Assembly: GCA_903772945.1 (NCBI GenBank)
Contig: CAICTM010000173.1
Span: 1-64,000, forward strand
Reading direction: 5' to 3'
Source of the DNA: Seminavis robusta
Taxonomy: Eukaryota; Bacillariophyta; Bacillariophyceae; Naviculales; Naviculaceae
DNA: 64,000 nt
Shown here: piece after piece, positions 19,216 to 30,330 of the stretch
Layout: every line of letters starts with the position of its first letter
Numbering within the stretch: the stretch's first letter is position 1
The notes under the pieces: generated by a model
What the model was told of the DNA's origin: nothing
What the model saw: only the letters and a program-made list of their open reading frames with translations
Databases searched by the model: none
Made by a program: the position numbers and the translations under genes

Positions 19216-21618
19216 TTAAGCAGAGGGCACGCCTGTGGCGGCAGACGAGTCGACAAAAATAGTGGGTGGCACGGAATCGTCGCTGGGATGGGATTTCAGA
19301 ATCGGAGATGCCGGCGGAGGCCGATCCTGCACTGCTGATTGATCCGAATCTAGCATGGACGGCGACACGGAATCGTCCATCCGGACATGTTTCAGAGAGT
19401 TCAACCCAAGCGAGCATTTGGAGTTGAATGAGCCACAGGGAGACGGCAGAGAAAATTCAATGCTGCAATGCGATGTGAACGACGGAGAGGGCGACGGCGA
19501 TGGCTCGGAAGAGCGCATTTCTACACTGACGTGCGAGCAAAAAGAGTGTGCCGGCGATGGAGGGTTGGGGACTCTCAGTGTCGCAGAAAAGGCACTGGGA
19601 TTTGCCGCCCCGAAGAAGGAAGTCGGGAGGAATGATTGCGCCGCTGGTAGAAAGTAATCTTCATCATCGCGTGGCAAGTCATCCAAGCTACTGTCGCACT
19701 TCATCTCCTGGTGAGATAAACCAATCGGCAACAGCCCAACTGGGAATGCCTCGTTGATATCTCGCACCGTGCGCGGCTCGTTACAACTGCCATCGTTGCT
19801 CGACAGTGATAGCCGCTTGATAGACTCCGTCGCGTGATACAAGGACATCATTTCGGCGTCCAACCTTTCCTCCACGCTGCTATCACACTTCATTTCCTCC
19901 TGGTTTGACGATGCAGCTCGTGCCCAGCCAACCAAAGGATACGGATCGGCTGTGGGCAATCGTTCGACCGGTTGCTGAGCGGGCAGTGTTGCCTCGCTGG
20001 AGCTGGTAGGAAAGTCAGTTGTGTTGCTTTTAGTTTCGAAGCCGCAATTGGCTTTCTTTGGCGATGGAGGACCCGCAGCTTCGGTGGCGACTTGGACGTT
20101 AGGTGTGCCGCGACTGCGTTTCGCTGGCGCCATGGACACCACGGAACCTTCCCCTGGCTGCTCGACCTTTGGTAGCTCGGCCCCTGATAGTGAGATTGCC
20201 GTGTCGATTGGGAATGGTTCCCAAGGATTGTCGTCAGCCAGTGTGCCAGCAGTAGCCGCAACGACCTTTGTTGTCGATGGTCTTCTGCGCCGTGCCACGG
20301 GAGGTACTTCTGCCGTGTCGTTTGGAGCCGCTACTCCTGTTTCCCACCGAGTGAATGCCGAAGCAAAGCACGGTGCCGTCGAGTCAATCTCGGCTCTGGC
20401 ATCGGTGTTAGCCTCCTTCTTTGCTGAGGGCGCCAGGGGAGGAATTTTGACTTGTTCCTGACGCTTCGCTGTCTTGGCTGGTAGCTTTACTTTGTTCTTT
20501 TGCTTGCCAGCGGGCGACCCCGGCGTCGCTGTCTTGGTCTTTTCTTTCTTTGACTGTAAGCTTCGGTCGCTCAGATCCCTTACCATCCCCGGTTTGACCA
20601 CAGCCTGTGCCTCTTTGCCCTCTTCAGAGGCGACCTTTGGTGTTGGGTGGGTCTTCTTGTGTTGATTGTTGTTGTTATGGTTGCCGTCTGCTGTGCTCCA
20701 AGCGGAAGCAAAGGCGCTCACGTGTTCTTGGACAGATGATGTAGCCAGTCCTCTAGCTTGGAACAGAGTGTGGCTGTACTTTTGGAACAGACCAGTTGCA
20801 GCCTCCAGAATGTACCTGCTGTACTTGTGAAATAGTTGATGGTCGCTCTCTGTGTTGACCAGTTCCACAATGACCCCACAGTTCCCACCCAGAGGCTTCC
20901 AAAGATTCATCTGTATCTTCAGTTGATTCTCTGGTCCCGTCAAGAGGGCATTGGCTTGTTCATGGTTGAAGCTTTCTTGAACCCCAATGATTCTAAAGCA
21001 ATCTTGCAGTCTAATGAATACTTCATTCACATTGTCATCCACCATCACACTAGACTTTTGCAGCTGGTGAAATACAGGAAGAAAGGGGATTTTCACAGTG
21101 CCTCCATTCCAGGCCAAAGTCGAATGTGTGGATGGTACCGGTGCTACTGGAGCCGTGGTTGTGGTGGATGATGGTTTCGCCTCTGGTGTAGGCGCTATTG
21201 GTGTCCCACCTGCCTTGGCAGCCTTTGCCTTGCTCTTGGTTCCTTTCGTGGCGTCTTTTGCCACGAATTGGTTGTCTGCCTGTTTCCTCATCATGTACTG
21301 GAACCTCTGTGCAACCTTTTCTCGTGCTTCCTTGTCATCTCTTACAATGATCCAACCCTTGGGAGCCAACTCCTTCAGGAACCTGGCGCCCTTGTTTCGG
21401 AGAGAGGAAATAATCTCGTGGGCCATGTACGTTTTGAAGGGACGGCTCTGTGTCCGGTATTCCGATACCTTGGAATCTACAATACTGTTCAGGCGTTGGT
21501 TTCCTGGATGCCGGTAGTGGCCCTGCCCCAACAAAACATCATTATCATCGGGTTCTGTCACAATCATCAGGTGCTTGTCTTCCTTGTCAGCAGCAGTAGC
21601 TGAGGTACTGGCAGCCAT
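19216..21618 (-). CDS. DUF6824-domain protein
   Basis: Single exon, 800 aa. Residues ~20-112 form the DUF6824 domain, recognisable by NDVLLGQGHYRHPGNQRLN, FKTYMAHEIISSLRNKGARF and GWIIVRDDKEAREKVAQRF. The domain is common and expanded in diatom genomes and has no firm biochemical function. A second ordered region at ~175-290 (LPVFHQLQKSSVMV, LKIQMNLWKPLGGN, ILEAATGLFQKYSHTLF) is not recognised. The remaining ~500 residues are Lys/Ala-rich and then Ser/Pro-rich with repeated HSFCSHVSVEM / SHCSIEFSLPSPCGSF motifs. The composition fits a nuclear regulatory protein, but this is inference. The start is ATG MAASTSATA at 21618; the codon before it in frame is GTG. Confidence 0.8.
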   Translation of the reverse strand: MAASTSATAADKEDKHLMIVTEPDDNDVLLGQGHYRHPGNQRLNSIVDSKVSEYRTQSRPFKTYMAHEIISSLRNKGARFLKELAPKGWIIVRDDKEAREKVAQRFQYMMRKQADNQFVAKDATKGTKSKAKAAKAGGTPIAPTPEAKPSSTTTTAPVAPVPSTHSTLAWNGGTVKIPFLPVFHQLQKSSVMVDDNVNEVFIRLQDCFRIIGVQESFNHEQANALLTGPENQLKIQMNLWKPLGGNCGVIVELVNTESDHQLFHKYSRYILEAATGLFQKYSHTLFQARGLATSSVQEHVSAFASAWSTADGNHNNNNQHKKTHPTPKVASEEGKEAQAVVKPGMVRDLSDRSLQSKKEKTKTATPGSPAGKQKNKVKLPAKTAKRQEQVKIPPLAPSAKKEANTDARAEIDSTAPCFASAFTRWETGVAAPNDTAEVPPVARRRRPSTTKVVAATAGTLADDNPWEPFPIDTAISLSGAELPKVEQPGEGSVVSMAPAKRSRGTPNVQVATEAAGPPSPKKANCGFETKSNTTDFPTSSSEATLPAQQPVERLPTADPYPLVGWARAASSNQEEMKCDSSVEERLDAEMMSLYHATESIKRLSLSSNDGSCNEPRTVRDINEAFPVGLLPIGLSHQEMKCDSSLDDLPRDDEDYFLPAAQSFLPTSFFGAANPSAFSATLRVPNPPSPAHSFCSHVSVEMRSSEPSPSPSPSFTSHCSIEFSLPSPCGSFNSKCSLGLNSLKHVRMDDSVSPSMLDSDQSAVQDRPPPASPILKSHPSDDSVPPTIFVDSSAATGVPSA

Positions 21619-22030
21619 TATCACGACTTGGTGTCGGTTATTGTTACTAGTACCTTATTGTATGCGCTTCCAAGCAAAAGATGTGATTGCTGTTGCTAGC
21701 CAAACGTGACATCTCCACTGCACTGCACTGGCAACTGGCAGTGCTACCGATACTGATAGTGGCAGTGTGGCACCATGCAGGTGGCAGCATCTCGAGAGCA
21801 TGTTGTCGTGGGGTATCCTACAGTTTAGGGCTTTTTCGAATGAATCCCCGACTGCACTCCCCGCGTTGCATTGCGACATTGTGTTTGAATTAATGACTGA
21901 GTGCATTCACGAGCGTCTCATTTTTGTTGCGTCGAAGCTCGAAGTTCGAGCTGTTGCCTGCGTTCTATCTGCGTTCGACCATGACCATGGCAAGTCTCCG
22001 TCACAATTGAGTGCGGCATGCTCCTTGACC
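21619..22030. promoter_or_regulatory. Divergent region between DUF6824 gene and phosphoglycolate phosphatase gene
   Basis: 412 bp between start codons. An in-frame ATG at 21893 would extend the phosphatase N-terminus by 46 residues; I prefer the later ATG because the sequence after it already forms a targeting peptide. No other feature was seen. Confidence 0.35.
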
Positions 22031-23212
22031 ATGTGGTTGGCTTTCGGCTTTGCCTCTCGATCCAAGCCATTCGGATCTTCATCCAGGCTGTTTGCCTCTG
22101 TGTCTCATGTTGCTGCTGCTGCTACCACAAACAATCCCGGTGCCCACCCAATAATAAGAACTTATGCTACCCAGAAAAACAAGGCCAGTACCCGCAAACT
22201 GTCAGAGCCTCAGAGTGAGCTGTTGGATCAAGTGGATGTTTTTCTTTTTGACTGTGACGGTACGAGAAACTGAATTGAAAAAATCGATCCATTCTTGTGT
22301 CATTTTTTGTTTCTGGTTGCCTCACATTCTTTTTTTGATTCTTGAACCTCCACCACGAATACATACCACTTGGGTGCAGGTGTGATTTGGAGGGGAGATT
22401 CCTTGATTGATGGCATACCCAAAACGCTGAACACGCTTCGCAAATTGGGAAAGAAGGTATTCTTTGTGACCAACAATGCGACCAAATCACGGGCAGGAAA
22501 CAAGAAAAAGTTTGAGGCCCTGGGTTTGGATGTTGCTGCTGAAGAAATCTTTCCCAGTTCCTTTGCCGCCGCTGCCTACTTGGAAAAAACAAGATTCAAG
22601 GAGAGAGGGAAGAAAATCTATGTCATTGGTGAAGTGGGTATCTGTGAAGAATTAGATGTGATTGGTGTCCCTCACATTGGAGGTCCTTCCGATTCCGACA
22701 AAATACCGGAAATGGGCCGGGGTGGCAAATTGATTGTGGACAAAGATGTTGGTGGTGTCATTGTTGGATTAGACCGCAACATCAACTACTACAAAATCCA
22801 ATATGCACAGTTGTGCATTAATGAAAATGGTGCTGAGTTCATTGCCACCAACTCGGATGCTGTGGGACACTTTACAGATGCTCAAGAATGGGCTGGAGCC
22901 GGAAGCATGGTTGGAGCCATCAAGGGATGCACTGGACAAGAACCCACCATAGTGGGCAAGCCCAGTCCATTGATCATTGACTATCTCACTGAGAAGTTGG
23001 ATCTGAATAAAGAACGTATCTGTATGGTCGGCGATAGGTTGGATACTGATATTTTGTTTGGCACCAACAATGGATTGAAGAGTGTTTTGGTGCTGAGTGG
23101 TGTCACTACTGAAGAGAGGCTGTTAAGCCCAGAGAACACCATCATACCTGACTTCTATGCTGACACTATCAATGACTTCCTTATGGACACCCCATCAAAG
23201 GTGGGGAGATAG
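22031..23212 (+). CDS. PGP: Phosphoglycolate phosphatase (HAD family), probably mitochondrial
   Basis: Two exons, 22031..22259 and 22380..23212, 120 bp intron, 353 aa. The enzyme hydrolyses 2-phosphoglycolate, the first step of photorespiration. HAD motif I is VDVFLFDCDGVIWRGD, with the intron falling inside the Gly codon after DCD. Motif II is FVTNNATKSR, the PGP/p-nitrophenylphosphatase signature is GGVIVGLDRNINYYKI, motif III is IVGKPSPLIID and motif IV is MVGDRLDTDILFGTNNG. The ~50 residue N-terminus (WLAFGFASRSKPFGSSSRLF) is Ser/Arg-rich without a signal peptide or AF motif, so a mitochondrial target is more likely than plastid. Arabidopsis PGLP1-type enzymes have the same domain order and length. 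Confidence 0.9.
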
Positions 23213-23747
23213 CAAACTAAACTAATGGTTGATCAATACTTGCTTCCAGAGGAACCATGTTTCTGCTTGACAGAGAGAGAAGCATTGACATCAACGCGTC
23301 AACGCGGCTGCAACAGAAGACTTGCCATTAACAATTTCACGCGCCCCAATCCATTGCTCTTTTAATTGCTCACAGCAAACATGGTGTCTCCGCAATAGAA
23401 AATCGTGCATCCAGATGCATCAGCAGCACAAACATTTGGATTGCTCCTCAGCCATGGCACACAGACAGACAAGATCCGAGCTTTGGAGGCGGGTCAACGG
23501 AGACGCACCTGAGGTACCTGGTACCAAGGTTGGTGTACGGTACGTGTCATAAGGGTTAAGGCTTAAATTTGTATCCAACCTTCGGCCATTCGTCAAAAGC
23601 ACGTGTCGTCCTTCAATCCAAAGCAAGAAGCAAGAAGCAAATTGCAAGGAGTGACGAGTCTTCACAATTGAGGCAGGAGTTTCACAGAGCTACGATAGAG
23701 GACAAGACCAACCTGATCAGACAAGTATAGACAAATGCTTTGATAAG
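23213..23747. other. Intergenic stretch upstream of CobW gene
   Basis: 535 bp without a recognisable gene; holds the 3' end of the phosphatase gene and the promoter of the CobW gene. A small repeated string (AAGCAAGAAGCAAGAAGCAAATTGC) lies near 23622. Confidence 0.45.
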
Positions 23748-25977
23748 ATGAAGCCCTATGTGATTCTTTTTCTTTGGTTCGTGAAGTTGTGCGGAGCGTT
23801 TTCAACGCCAACGCCATCACTGCAGCCCAAAAGGATACCCATCACTGTGATTTCTGGATTTTTGGGAAGCGGTAGGTGCAGCCATGCTGTTCGCGTGGAT
23901 TTGTCAGTGCGCCGAGATGAACTGAACAAATTACTCCGACACTGATTCCATTCCAATTGCGGCTTCTTTCTTTCCTTGCTTCTGTCTTACCAGGGAAAAC
24001 TAGTCTCCTGCAGCACATGCTGGAAAACAGGGAAGGTATCAGGATAGCAGTGATTGTGAATGACGTGGCATCGGTCAACATTGATAGCAAACTTGTCTCT
24101 GGCACTAGTAATGCCGATGGCATGGTGCAACTCCAAAATGGCTGTGGTAAGTTTATCGTACCATAGAGATCAGATTTGCCTTCTGTTGTGGATCAATATC
24201 CACAAAGTCGTCCCTAATTTCATCTTTACTACAGCTTGCTGTTCCTTGGCTGATGAACTTCTGGGAAGGTTAGTTGCATCATTGAATCGTTCTGCCTGAG
24301 AAGGTTGTTCAGGATTACTCACTCTTTTCTTTTCAAAAGCGTGGCAGAGTTGGTAACTCTTAGTGACATGAGAGGAGAATCAGACGCATTTGACCATATT
24401 GTTGTAGAGTTGAGTGGGGTTGCGGATCCAAAAGGAGTGAGGTCGCAGTTTCAAGAGGCCATGTTCTACAACATGCCAATCATGGAAAGAGTCAAACTGG
24501 ATACAATGGTGACATTGGTTGACTGCAGCGTCTTTCTGAAACACTTGCAAAGTTCCAAGGTAGGCGGAAGCGATGTCCTCCGGATCCGTATGGCCGTGCG
24601 TATATACTCACCTAGTCCGACATTGGCTTGCAGGCAGCAAACGTCGACGAGGCTCCCGAGCTGTTCTACACCGATGGAGAAACCCCTCCGGAAAATCCAG
24701 ATTGGATGGATGATTTGCCGCCCGCACTCCAGGAAGTCTTGATGGCTGGTAGCAGCAACAATCTACAAAGCCAAGCAGCATCCAATGCCGTTGCTGACTT
24801 GTTGGTGTCCCAGTCAGAGATTGCAGATGTCTTGCTCTTGAACAAAGGAGACCTTGTGGAGAATCCCGATGATATGGAAACTATCAACCAAATAGTATTG
24901 GCATTGAACCCAAAGGCGCGGATTGATAGGACGTTGTACGGAAAGATTTCGCTTCCAAGTGTCCTTGCAGTTGCAGGAGGGAAAGGGGTTGTGGAGGCTG
25001 GTGTTGTGGACGACCATCGTGATGCTGTGCAGGTGGCAGAGCAGAATGTCCCCACTAGAGCAAATGATCACTCGCACCAATCATCACATGAACACTCGCA
25101 CAGACACAAAGATGATCACTCGCACCAATCATCACATGAACACTCGCATAGTCAAAAGCATGGCGACGAACCAGATGGTACAGATACCAGTCACAACAGC
25201 CACACACACTCCCACAGCCACGATCATCAAGAATGCACTGATCCAGATTGCACGGACACAAGTCACAGTCACAGCCATAACCATGAACAATCTACAACCC
25301 TCAGCCAGCTTGGGATCGGCTCCTTTGTCTACCGTGCCCGAAAACCCTTTCATCCTCAGAGACTTGTAGCATTCTTACGGCACTTACCAATCTCGAGAGG
25401 CCTAGCAGAGAAAGTGGACGAGGACCCCGAGCTGATGCTATCTGAGGACGCCAAACAGGCTTTACAAAGAGTGGTTCGCTCGAAGGGATTCGTCTGGCTG
25501 GCAGACTCAAATGTGGCAGCAATGTATTGGTCCCACGCCGGAAGCTCATTTGAATTGCAATGTCTGGGCCGATGGTGGTCGACACTCTCGAGGGCAGAGG
25601 TATGTAAGAATCGTTCTGATATTTTTAGGTTGGATCTCTCATTCATTCATGGTTCGAGACACGCTTGTCCTAACTTACTTGTTTGTCTTTCAAAGTGGCC
25701 TCCTGATGCAAAGAGTACAATTCTAGCTGATTTCGACGATCCCAATCACGATGACCAGGACACCGGATGTGATTCAGTGGGAGATCGTCGACAAGAAGTA
25801 GTGTTTATTGGAGCGGGACTTCAAACAGATCAGCAACAAACTGCGATTTGTTCCGGCCTGGACCAGTGCCTGCTCAATGACTCCGAATGGGATGAATTCA
25901 GAACGAATCGAGCCACGGAGAGTGCACTTCGAACTACTTTTGCCAATGGCTTGCCAGTCAAGATGCTAACCTACTAG
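23748..25977 (+). CDS. Plastid-targeted His-rich CobW/ZNG1-type GTPase (metal chaperone)
   Basis: Six exons: 23748..23871, 23994..24146, 24235..24268, 24340..24559, 24634..25599, 25696..25977; 592 aa, all splice phases consistent. COG0523 GTPases insert or deliver metals such as zinc or cobalt. The N-terminus is a signal peptide ([15 protein letters not shown]) ending in the plastid GAFST motif. [14 protein letters not shown] is the Walker A loop; [12 protein letters not shown] holds the family's CxCC metal site; [13 protein letters not shown] is the switch/Walker B region; [10 protein letters not shown] is the NKxD base-recognition motif. Residues ~340-410 contain about 25 histidines in tandem [12 protein letters not shown] units, a likely metal store. 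The C-terminal CobW domain follows ([16 protein letters not shown]). The last intron (96 bp) has no stop and keeps the frame if retained, adding 32 residues. Confidence 0.87.
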
Positions 25978-26066
25978 CTAGTCCCAGCACTACTTCACCC
26001 AGAGCAGATATTTTTACATGTATGGCGCATGTAGTTTATAGCTGCTAGTAGAATGTTTAGGCATTA

Positions 26067-27782
26067 CTATTTGAATGAATAGCCTGCTGCCTCTCGGAGT
26101 TGCTTGAGACTGTCCACTGTGTTTTCATTCAGGATAGTAAACTCAAAGATGCCACTGGAGATTCCAAATTCAATTTCCTGTACAATTTCCCGAATCCTCG
26201 CTCGAATGACACTCTCCTTGGTTTCCTCTTCGGGAATGGCGATTTCTCCCTTGTCAATCATGGCCGCAATGCGAGATTCAAACTCGGCCACACTGTTCAA
26301 TCCTATCCAGACACCAATCAATCGGGCGCCGGACATTTTGGTAAGTTTCTTGGTCAACTCGACGTTGGCATCCACCACCACTACCGCTTCGTCTTGAGCG
26401 GCGGCAGCAGCAGCAGTGAGAATTCCTTCCTTGGTGATTCCATACCGTCCCGAACTATCCAAATCCAATATTTCGCCGCGACTCTGCAGTCGTTCAAATG
26501 TGACTCCATCGGCGACGCGATCAATTGGGTTGGGGCGAACAAAGCGACCGTCTTCCCGTAGTAGTTGATCTACCAGTTCGGACCGCCCCGTCGCCTGCGG
26601 CCCCGACACGACCAAGACGGGTATCAAGGATTCTCCCGTCAAGATTTCCGACGATGATGATGATTCGCTTTGGGCGGCTGCTGCGAGTTGCATTGCCACT
26701 CCGGCACTTCCTGGCAATGTAACATCGTTGTTGTTGTCGTCGCTACCATCCTTGAGTCCTTCCAACAATTGTGTCAAAAAGAGTGGAATTCGGTAGGTGA
26801 GAAATCCGAGTACCGCCGCGGCATATTGTTCCTTGGTGATGCGATCAAAGGGATTGTCACTGCCGGCTACGGGATTGGCATCTCCTCGTAAAAGATTGTA
26901 AACTGCCACTCCGACAATGACCAATACGGGCATTAAGAATCGTAGATTGGAGACTCCCTTTCCGAGTTTGGCATCTTGACTTCCGAGGGTATCGGTTTTG
27001 ACGGAGAGGAAGAATAGATAGGCGACACTCGCTATAGCCCCCGCGGCATAGATGACGGCATCTTCGGTTCCTTTGAGTAGATCGGTAATGAGGGTTCCAA
27101 TGGCCCCGGCAATGGCGGCATTGCGAAGTAGTGTTCCCTTTAGCGCCGAATAGATTTCTTCATCGGCTGCCAGGACATCTTGATTAATGTCTTCTCCATT
27201 GGCGCCAAAGGGTCCTTGGTATTCGTCGAGATCGTATTGTTCTTGACGTACTTGGGGGCGTCCCTGCTGGTTCAGTGGCACTTTAAAGGCATTTTCCGCT
27301 CGGACAAAACTGGCCATGATGGGACCGACATTGGCCAAGTTGCGTGTGGTTTTCTTGGACAATCGTTTCCTTGATGGATATTCGGCATAGTACCCATCTC
27401 CAATGTCTTCTAGTTCGGTCAATTCGACAGTCCAACTCTGGTCCTTGCCGAGATCAGTGGTGATAAAGGAGATTTTGCCGACGAGGACTTGTCCGTCGTC
27501 TTGGCCTCCGTCAATATCGAAATATCGGACCATATCTCCAACTTTGGGCAGCACCGCCTTTTTGGTTTTGGTGGCAGGGGAGGGCTCTGATTCCGGGGAA
27601 GTGTACCCCATGGAAAGGACGGGAGTAATCCGACTGAATGCTTGAGGCTGATGCAGGTTGGGATGATGAAAGTAGTGATGGGAGGAAAAAGCTTTGCATG
27701 GTTGGATGGGTAGCATTAGGACTACTAGACAAACTAATAGAAGAGCCGTCGTGGCAACGGTATGGTAAAGTCGGAAGGACAT
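26067..27782 (-). CDS. Plastid membrane protein with guanylate-kinase-like C-terminal domain
   Basis: Single exon, 571 aa. A signal peptide (ATTALLLVCLVVLMLPIQPC) leads into KAFSSHH, a plastid import motif. Residues ~75-160 form a small beta-rich domain (VGDMVRYFDIDGG, LVGKISFITTDLG) resembling the SH3-like/Zn-ribbon-free part seen in some algal plastid proteins. The middle (~195-325) has three to four hydrophobic helices (LLRNAAIAGAIGTLITDLL, VIYAAGAIASVAYLFFLS, RFLMPVLVIVGVAVYNLL). Residues ~365-570 look like a nucleotide kinase: VLVVSGPQATGRSELVDQLL is a P-loop variant in which the usual Gly-Lys-Ser/Thr is Gly-Arg-Ser. PIDRVADGVTFERL, EGILTAAAAAA and GVWIGLNSVAEFESRI match guanylate kinase segments. 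The Lys-to-Arg change suggests lost or altered catalysis. I do not know a characterised protein with this order. Confidence 0.7.
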   Translation of the reverse strand: MSFRLYHTVATTALLLVCLVVLMLPIQPCKAFSSHHYFHHPNLHQPQAFSRITPVLSMGYTSPESEPSPATKTKKAVLPKVGDMVRYFDIDGGQDDGQVLVGKISFITTDLGKDQSWTVELTELEDIGDGYYAEYPSRKRLSKKTTRNLANVGPIMASFVRAENAFKVPLNQQGRPQVRQEQYDLDEYQGPFGANGEDINQDVLAADEEIYSALKGTLLRNAAIAGAIGTLITDLLKGTEDAVIYAAGAIASVAYLFFLSVKTDTLGSQDAKLGKGVSNLRFLMPVLVIVGVAVYNLLRGDANPVAGSDNPFDRITKEQYAAAVLGFLTYRIPLFLTQLLEGLKDGSDDNNNDVTLPGSAGVAMQLAAAAQSESSSSSEILTGESLIPVLVVSGPQATGRSELVDQLLREDGRFVRPNPIDRVADGVTFERLQSRGEILDLDSSGRYGITKEGILTAAAAAAQDEAVVVVDANVELTKKLTKMSGARLIGVWIGLNSVAEFESRIAAMIDKGEIAIPEEETKESVIRARIREIVQEIEFGISSGIFEFTILNENTVDSLKQLREAAGYSFK

Positions 27783-28177
27783 GGTGACATTGGCACTATT
27801 CAATAAATCAATAGTTGATGGCCATGGAAAAGAAGAAAATTGTGTCTATCCTTCGCGACATGCAGTTGGTCGCAAACGATGAGGGGTGGCGGACGACGAA
27901 AGTTGCGAATGAGGAGCAAAAAGTGTCAAAGATCAACTGACGTCATTGGAGGGCGAAAGATCCAATCATGAATTGACTAGTGTCTCACTCCGCCTGGCGC
28001 TTGGCGGCAAGAATGGAAAAAATGCCGCGTCGTCTACCGGTATGGCAGCCCACAGAGCAATGCATCACATCCCCTCCTGCTTGTCATATTTTAGCCGCGT
28101 CCTTCTACTGCTAGCTAGTAGTTGTAGTCTATCTGATCAATAGATCCATCAAACAATTTTCAAAGATAAGGGTCGCC
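27783..28177. promoter_or_regulatory. Divergent region upstream of DHFR-TS
   Basis: 395 bp between two start codons on opposite strands; no named motif seen. Confidence 0.35.
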
Positions 28178-29872
28178 ATGGTAAAAGAAATGGCAGCCAT
28201 TGTGGCTGTGGCTGCTCAATCCAGAGGAATTGGATACAAAGGGGAATTGGTAAGCATTCAATATTTTTTTGGGTAGCATACGGGTACCTTGACCATTCAC
28301 CAATCTCATCATTATTTCGAATCACTTATTATTCAACAGCCCTGGAAACTCCCTGGTGATATGCGCCACTTTCAAAAGGTCACCATGGATAATAACACTC
28401 CCGACTGTCAAAATGCGGTCCTCATGGGCCGCAAAACCTGGGAGAGCATCCCCCCCAAATTTCGACCCTTGAAGGGACGCATCAACGTGGTACTCACCAA
28501 ATCACAACAGCCATCCCAAACAATGCCGGAAGGGGTCGTGGTGGCATCGTCTTTGCAAGATGCCTGTGATCAACTCGATGCTATGAGCCACGTGGGACAA
28601 GTCTTTGTCATTGGTGGAACTCAGATCTACGAACAAGCCTTGTCATTGGGATGGGTGACACGTGTCATTTGCACTCATGTCTACAATGTGCCCGAAACAC
28701 AAAAGTTTGACGCTTTCTTTCCCGACTTGAAGGACACCGAGTGGGAGTGTGCGCCCTTTGACAAGGAAAATGCCAGGCGACAGACCGATTCCGCCTCGGG
28801 GTTGTCCTATGAGTTTGTCGAGTTTACCCGCAAGAAGAAACCGTCCACAGAAAGAATGAATGACAAGCCACAATCTTCCACCGAGGTGGTCAAAAATACA
28901 GAAGAAATGCAATATCTCGACTTGTGTCGGGAAATTTTGGAAACTGGTGTCAAACGAGGCGATCGGACCGGGACGGGAACCTTGTCCAAGTTTGGAACCC
29001 AAATGCGTTTTTCCCTGCGAGATGGGACCTTGCCACTTTTGACCACCAAACGAACCTTTTGGAGAGGAGTCGCCGAAGAGTTGCTCTGGTTTGTGTCGGT
29101 AAGGAATCGAATCGCTGCTGAAGAAAGTTGGTTAATAGTGGTTGCAGACAAATGCCGTGCTTACCCGTTGCAAAATTATTTGGTTCCTTTATACGTGTAC
29201 TAGGGCAACACCAATGCCAACGAATTGGCCGCCAAGGACATTCACATTTGGGATGGCAACGGTTCACGTGAATTCCTTGATCAACGAGGATTGACCGAAC
29301 GAGAAGTGGGGGATCTTGGGCCCGTCTACGGATTTCAATGGCGTCATTTTGGTGCCAAATACGAGAACATGCACACCGACTACACGGGACAGGGAGTCGA
29401 TCAATTGGCCGACTGCATCCACAAAATCATTCACAACCCCGAAGACCGAAGAATCATCATGTCCGCGTGGAATCCGGCCGATTTGCAGGAAATGGCACTC
29501 CCGCCCTGTCACATGTTTTGTCAATTCTATGTGGACACGACAACCAACGAACTATCCTGTCAAATGTATCAACGAAGTGCCGACATGGGGCTGGGTGTGC
29601 CCTTTAACATTGCTTCCTATGCGCTCTTGACCCACATGGTGGCACACGTTACCGGACGCAAACCTGGAGACTTTATTCATACGATTGGAGATGCCCACAT
29701 TTACTTGAATCACGTCGACGCTTTGAAGGAACAACTCACTCGAGAGCCACGGGCATTCCCCAAACTCAAAATCAACCCGGAGAAAAAGAACATTGATGAC
29801 TTTCTCTTTGGGGATTTTGAAGTCATTGGATACAATCCGCACAAGACCATCAAGATGAAGATGGCAGTCTAG
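28178..29872 (+). CDS. DHFR-TS: Bifunctional dihydrofolate reductase-thymidylate synthase
   Basis: Three exons, 28178..28249, 28340..29098 and 29204..29872; introns of 90 and 105 bp in phase; 499 aa. DHFR makes tetrahydrofolate and TS makes dTMP; the fused form is typical of plants, algae and many protists. The DHFR part (~1-200) shows [22 protein letters not shown], with the intron directly before PWKLP, then [12 protein letters not shown] and [14 protein letters not shown]. After a short charged linker, TS (~225-499) starts [15 protein letters not shown] and carries [14 protein letters not shown], the catalytic motif [31 protein letters not shown] and a C-terminus ending KMKMAV, the usual TS end. 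No organelle targeting is seen, so the cytosol is likely. Confidence 0.96.
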
Positions 29873-30330
29873 TTTCCTTGTGTCTGTAGAAGCGACAATG
29901 TATCCAACGGCACAGATTATGGAACCAAATAGCTAGCTAGTAGCGATTCGGATGACTTGTAGTGTTGGTTGCTGCTACTCTTGACTTCTTATAGCTAGGC
30001 CTTAGCATGATATCTCTCAAACAAGGAGGAGCATGGCAAGGTGAAGATCTCGTCGGAACACTTTCCAACTATCCAACTACAATAACCCCTTGACCGGAAT
30101 GCATGCATGGGCTAGTCCTTGTATCTCTCCTTCCAGTAGCTAGAACACGATGCAGCGCATCAATAGATACTGCAACTATAAATCGATTGCCGTGGTTCAC
30201 TTGCCAAGCGTTGCTGTAATGCTGTTCTGTTCTGTTAGGACTGATTGGCTCTGCCCGGATCAAATGGATTTCACAGATCCTTTTTGGCTTTTTAGCTTCC
30301 ATGAGCCTACTTGTACTAGCTAGCTATTAG
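29873..30330. other. Convergent intergenic stretch, no gene seen
   Basis: 458 bp between DHFR-TS and the glycosyltransferase gene. It contains several short TAGCTAGCTA-like strings but no coding frame with family resemblance. Confidence 0.5.
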
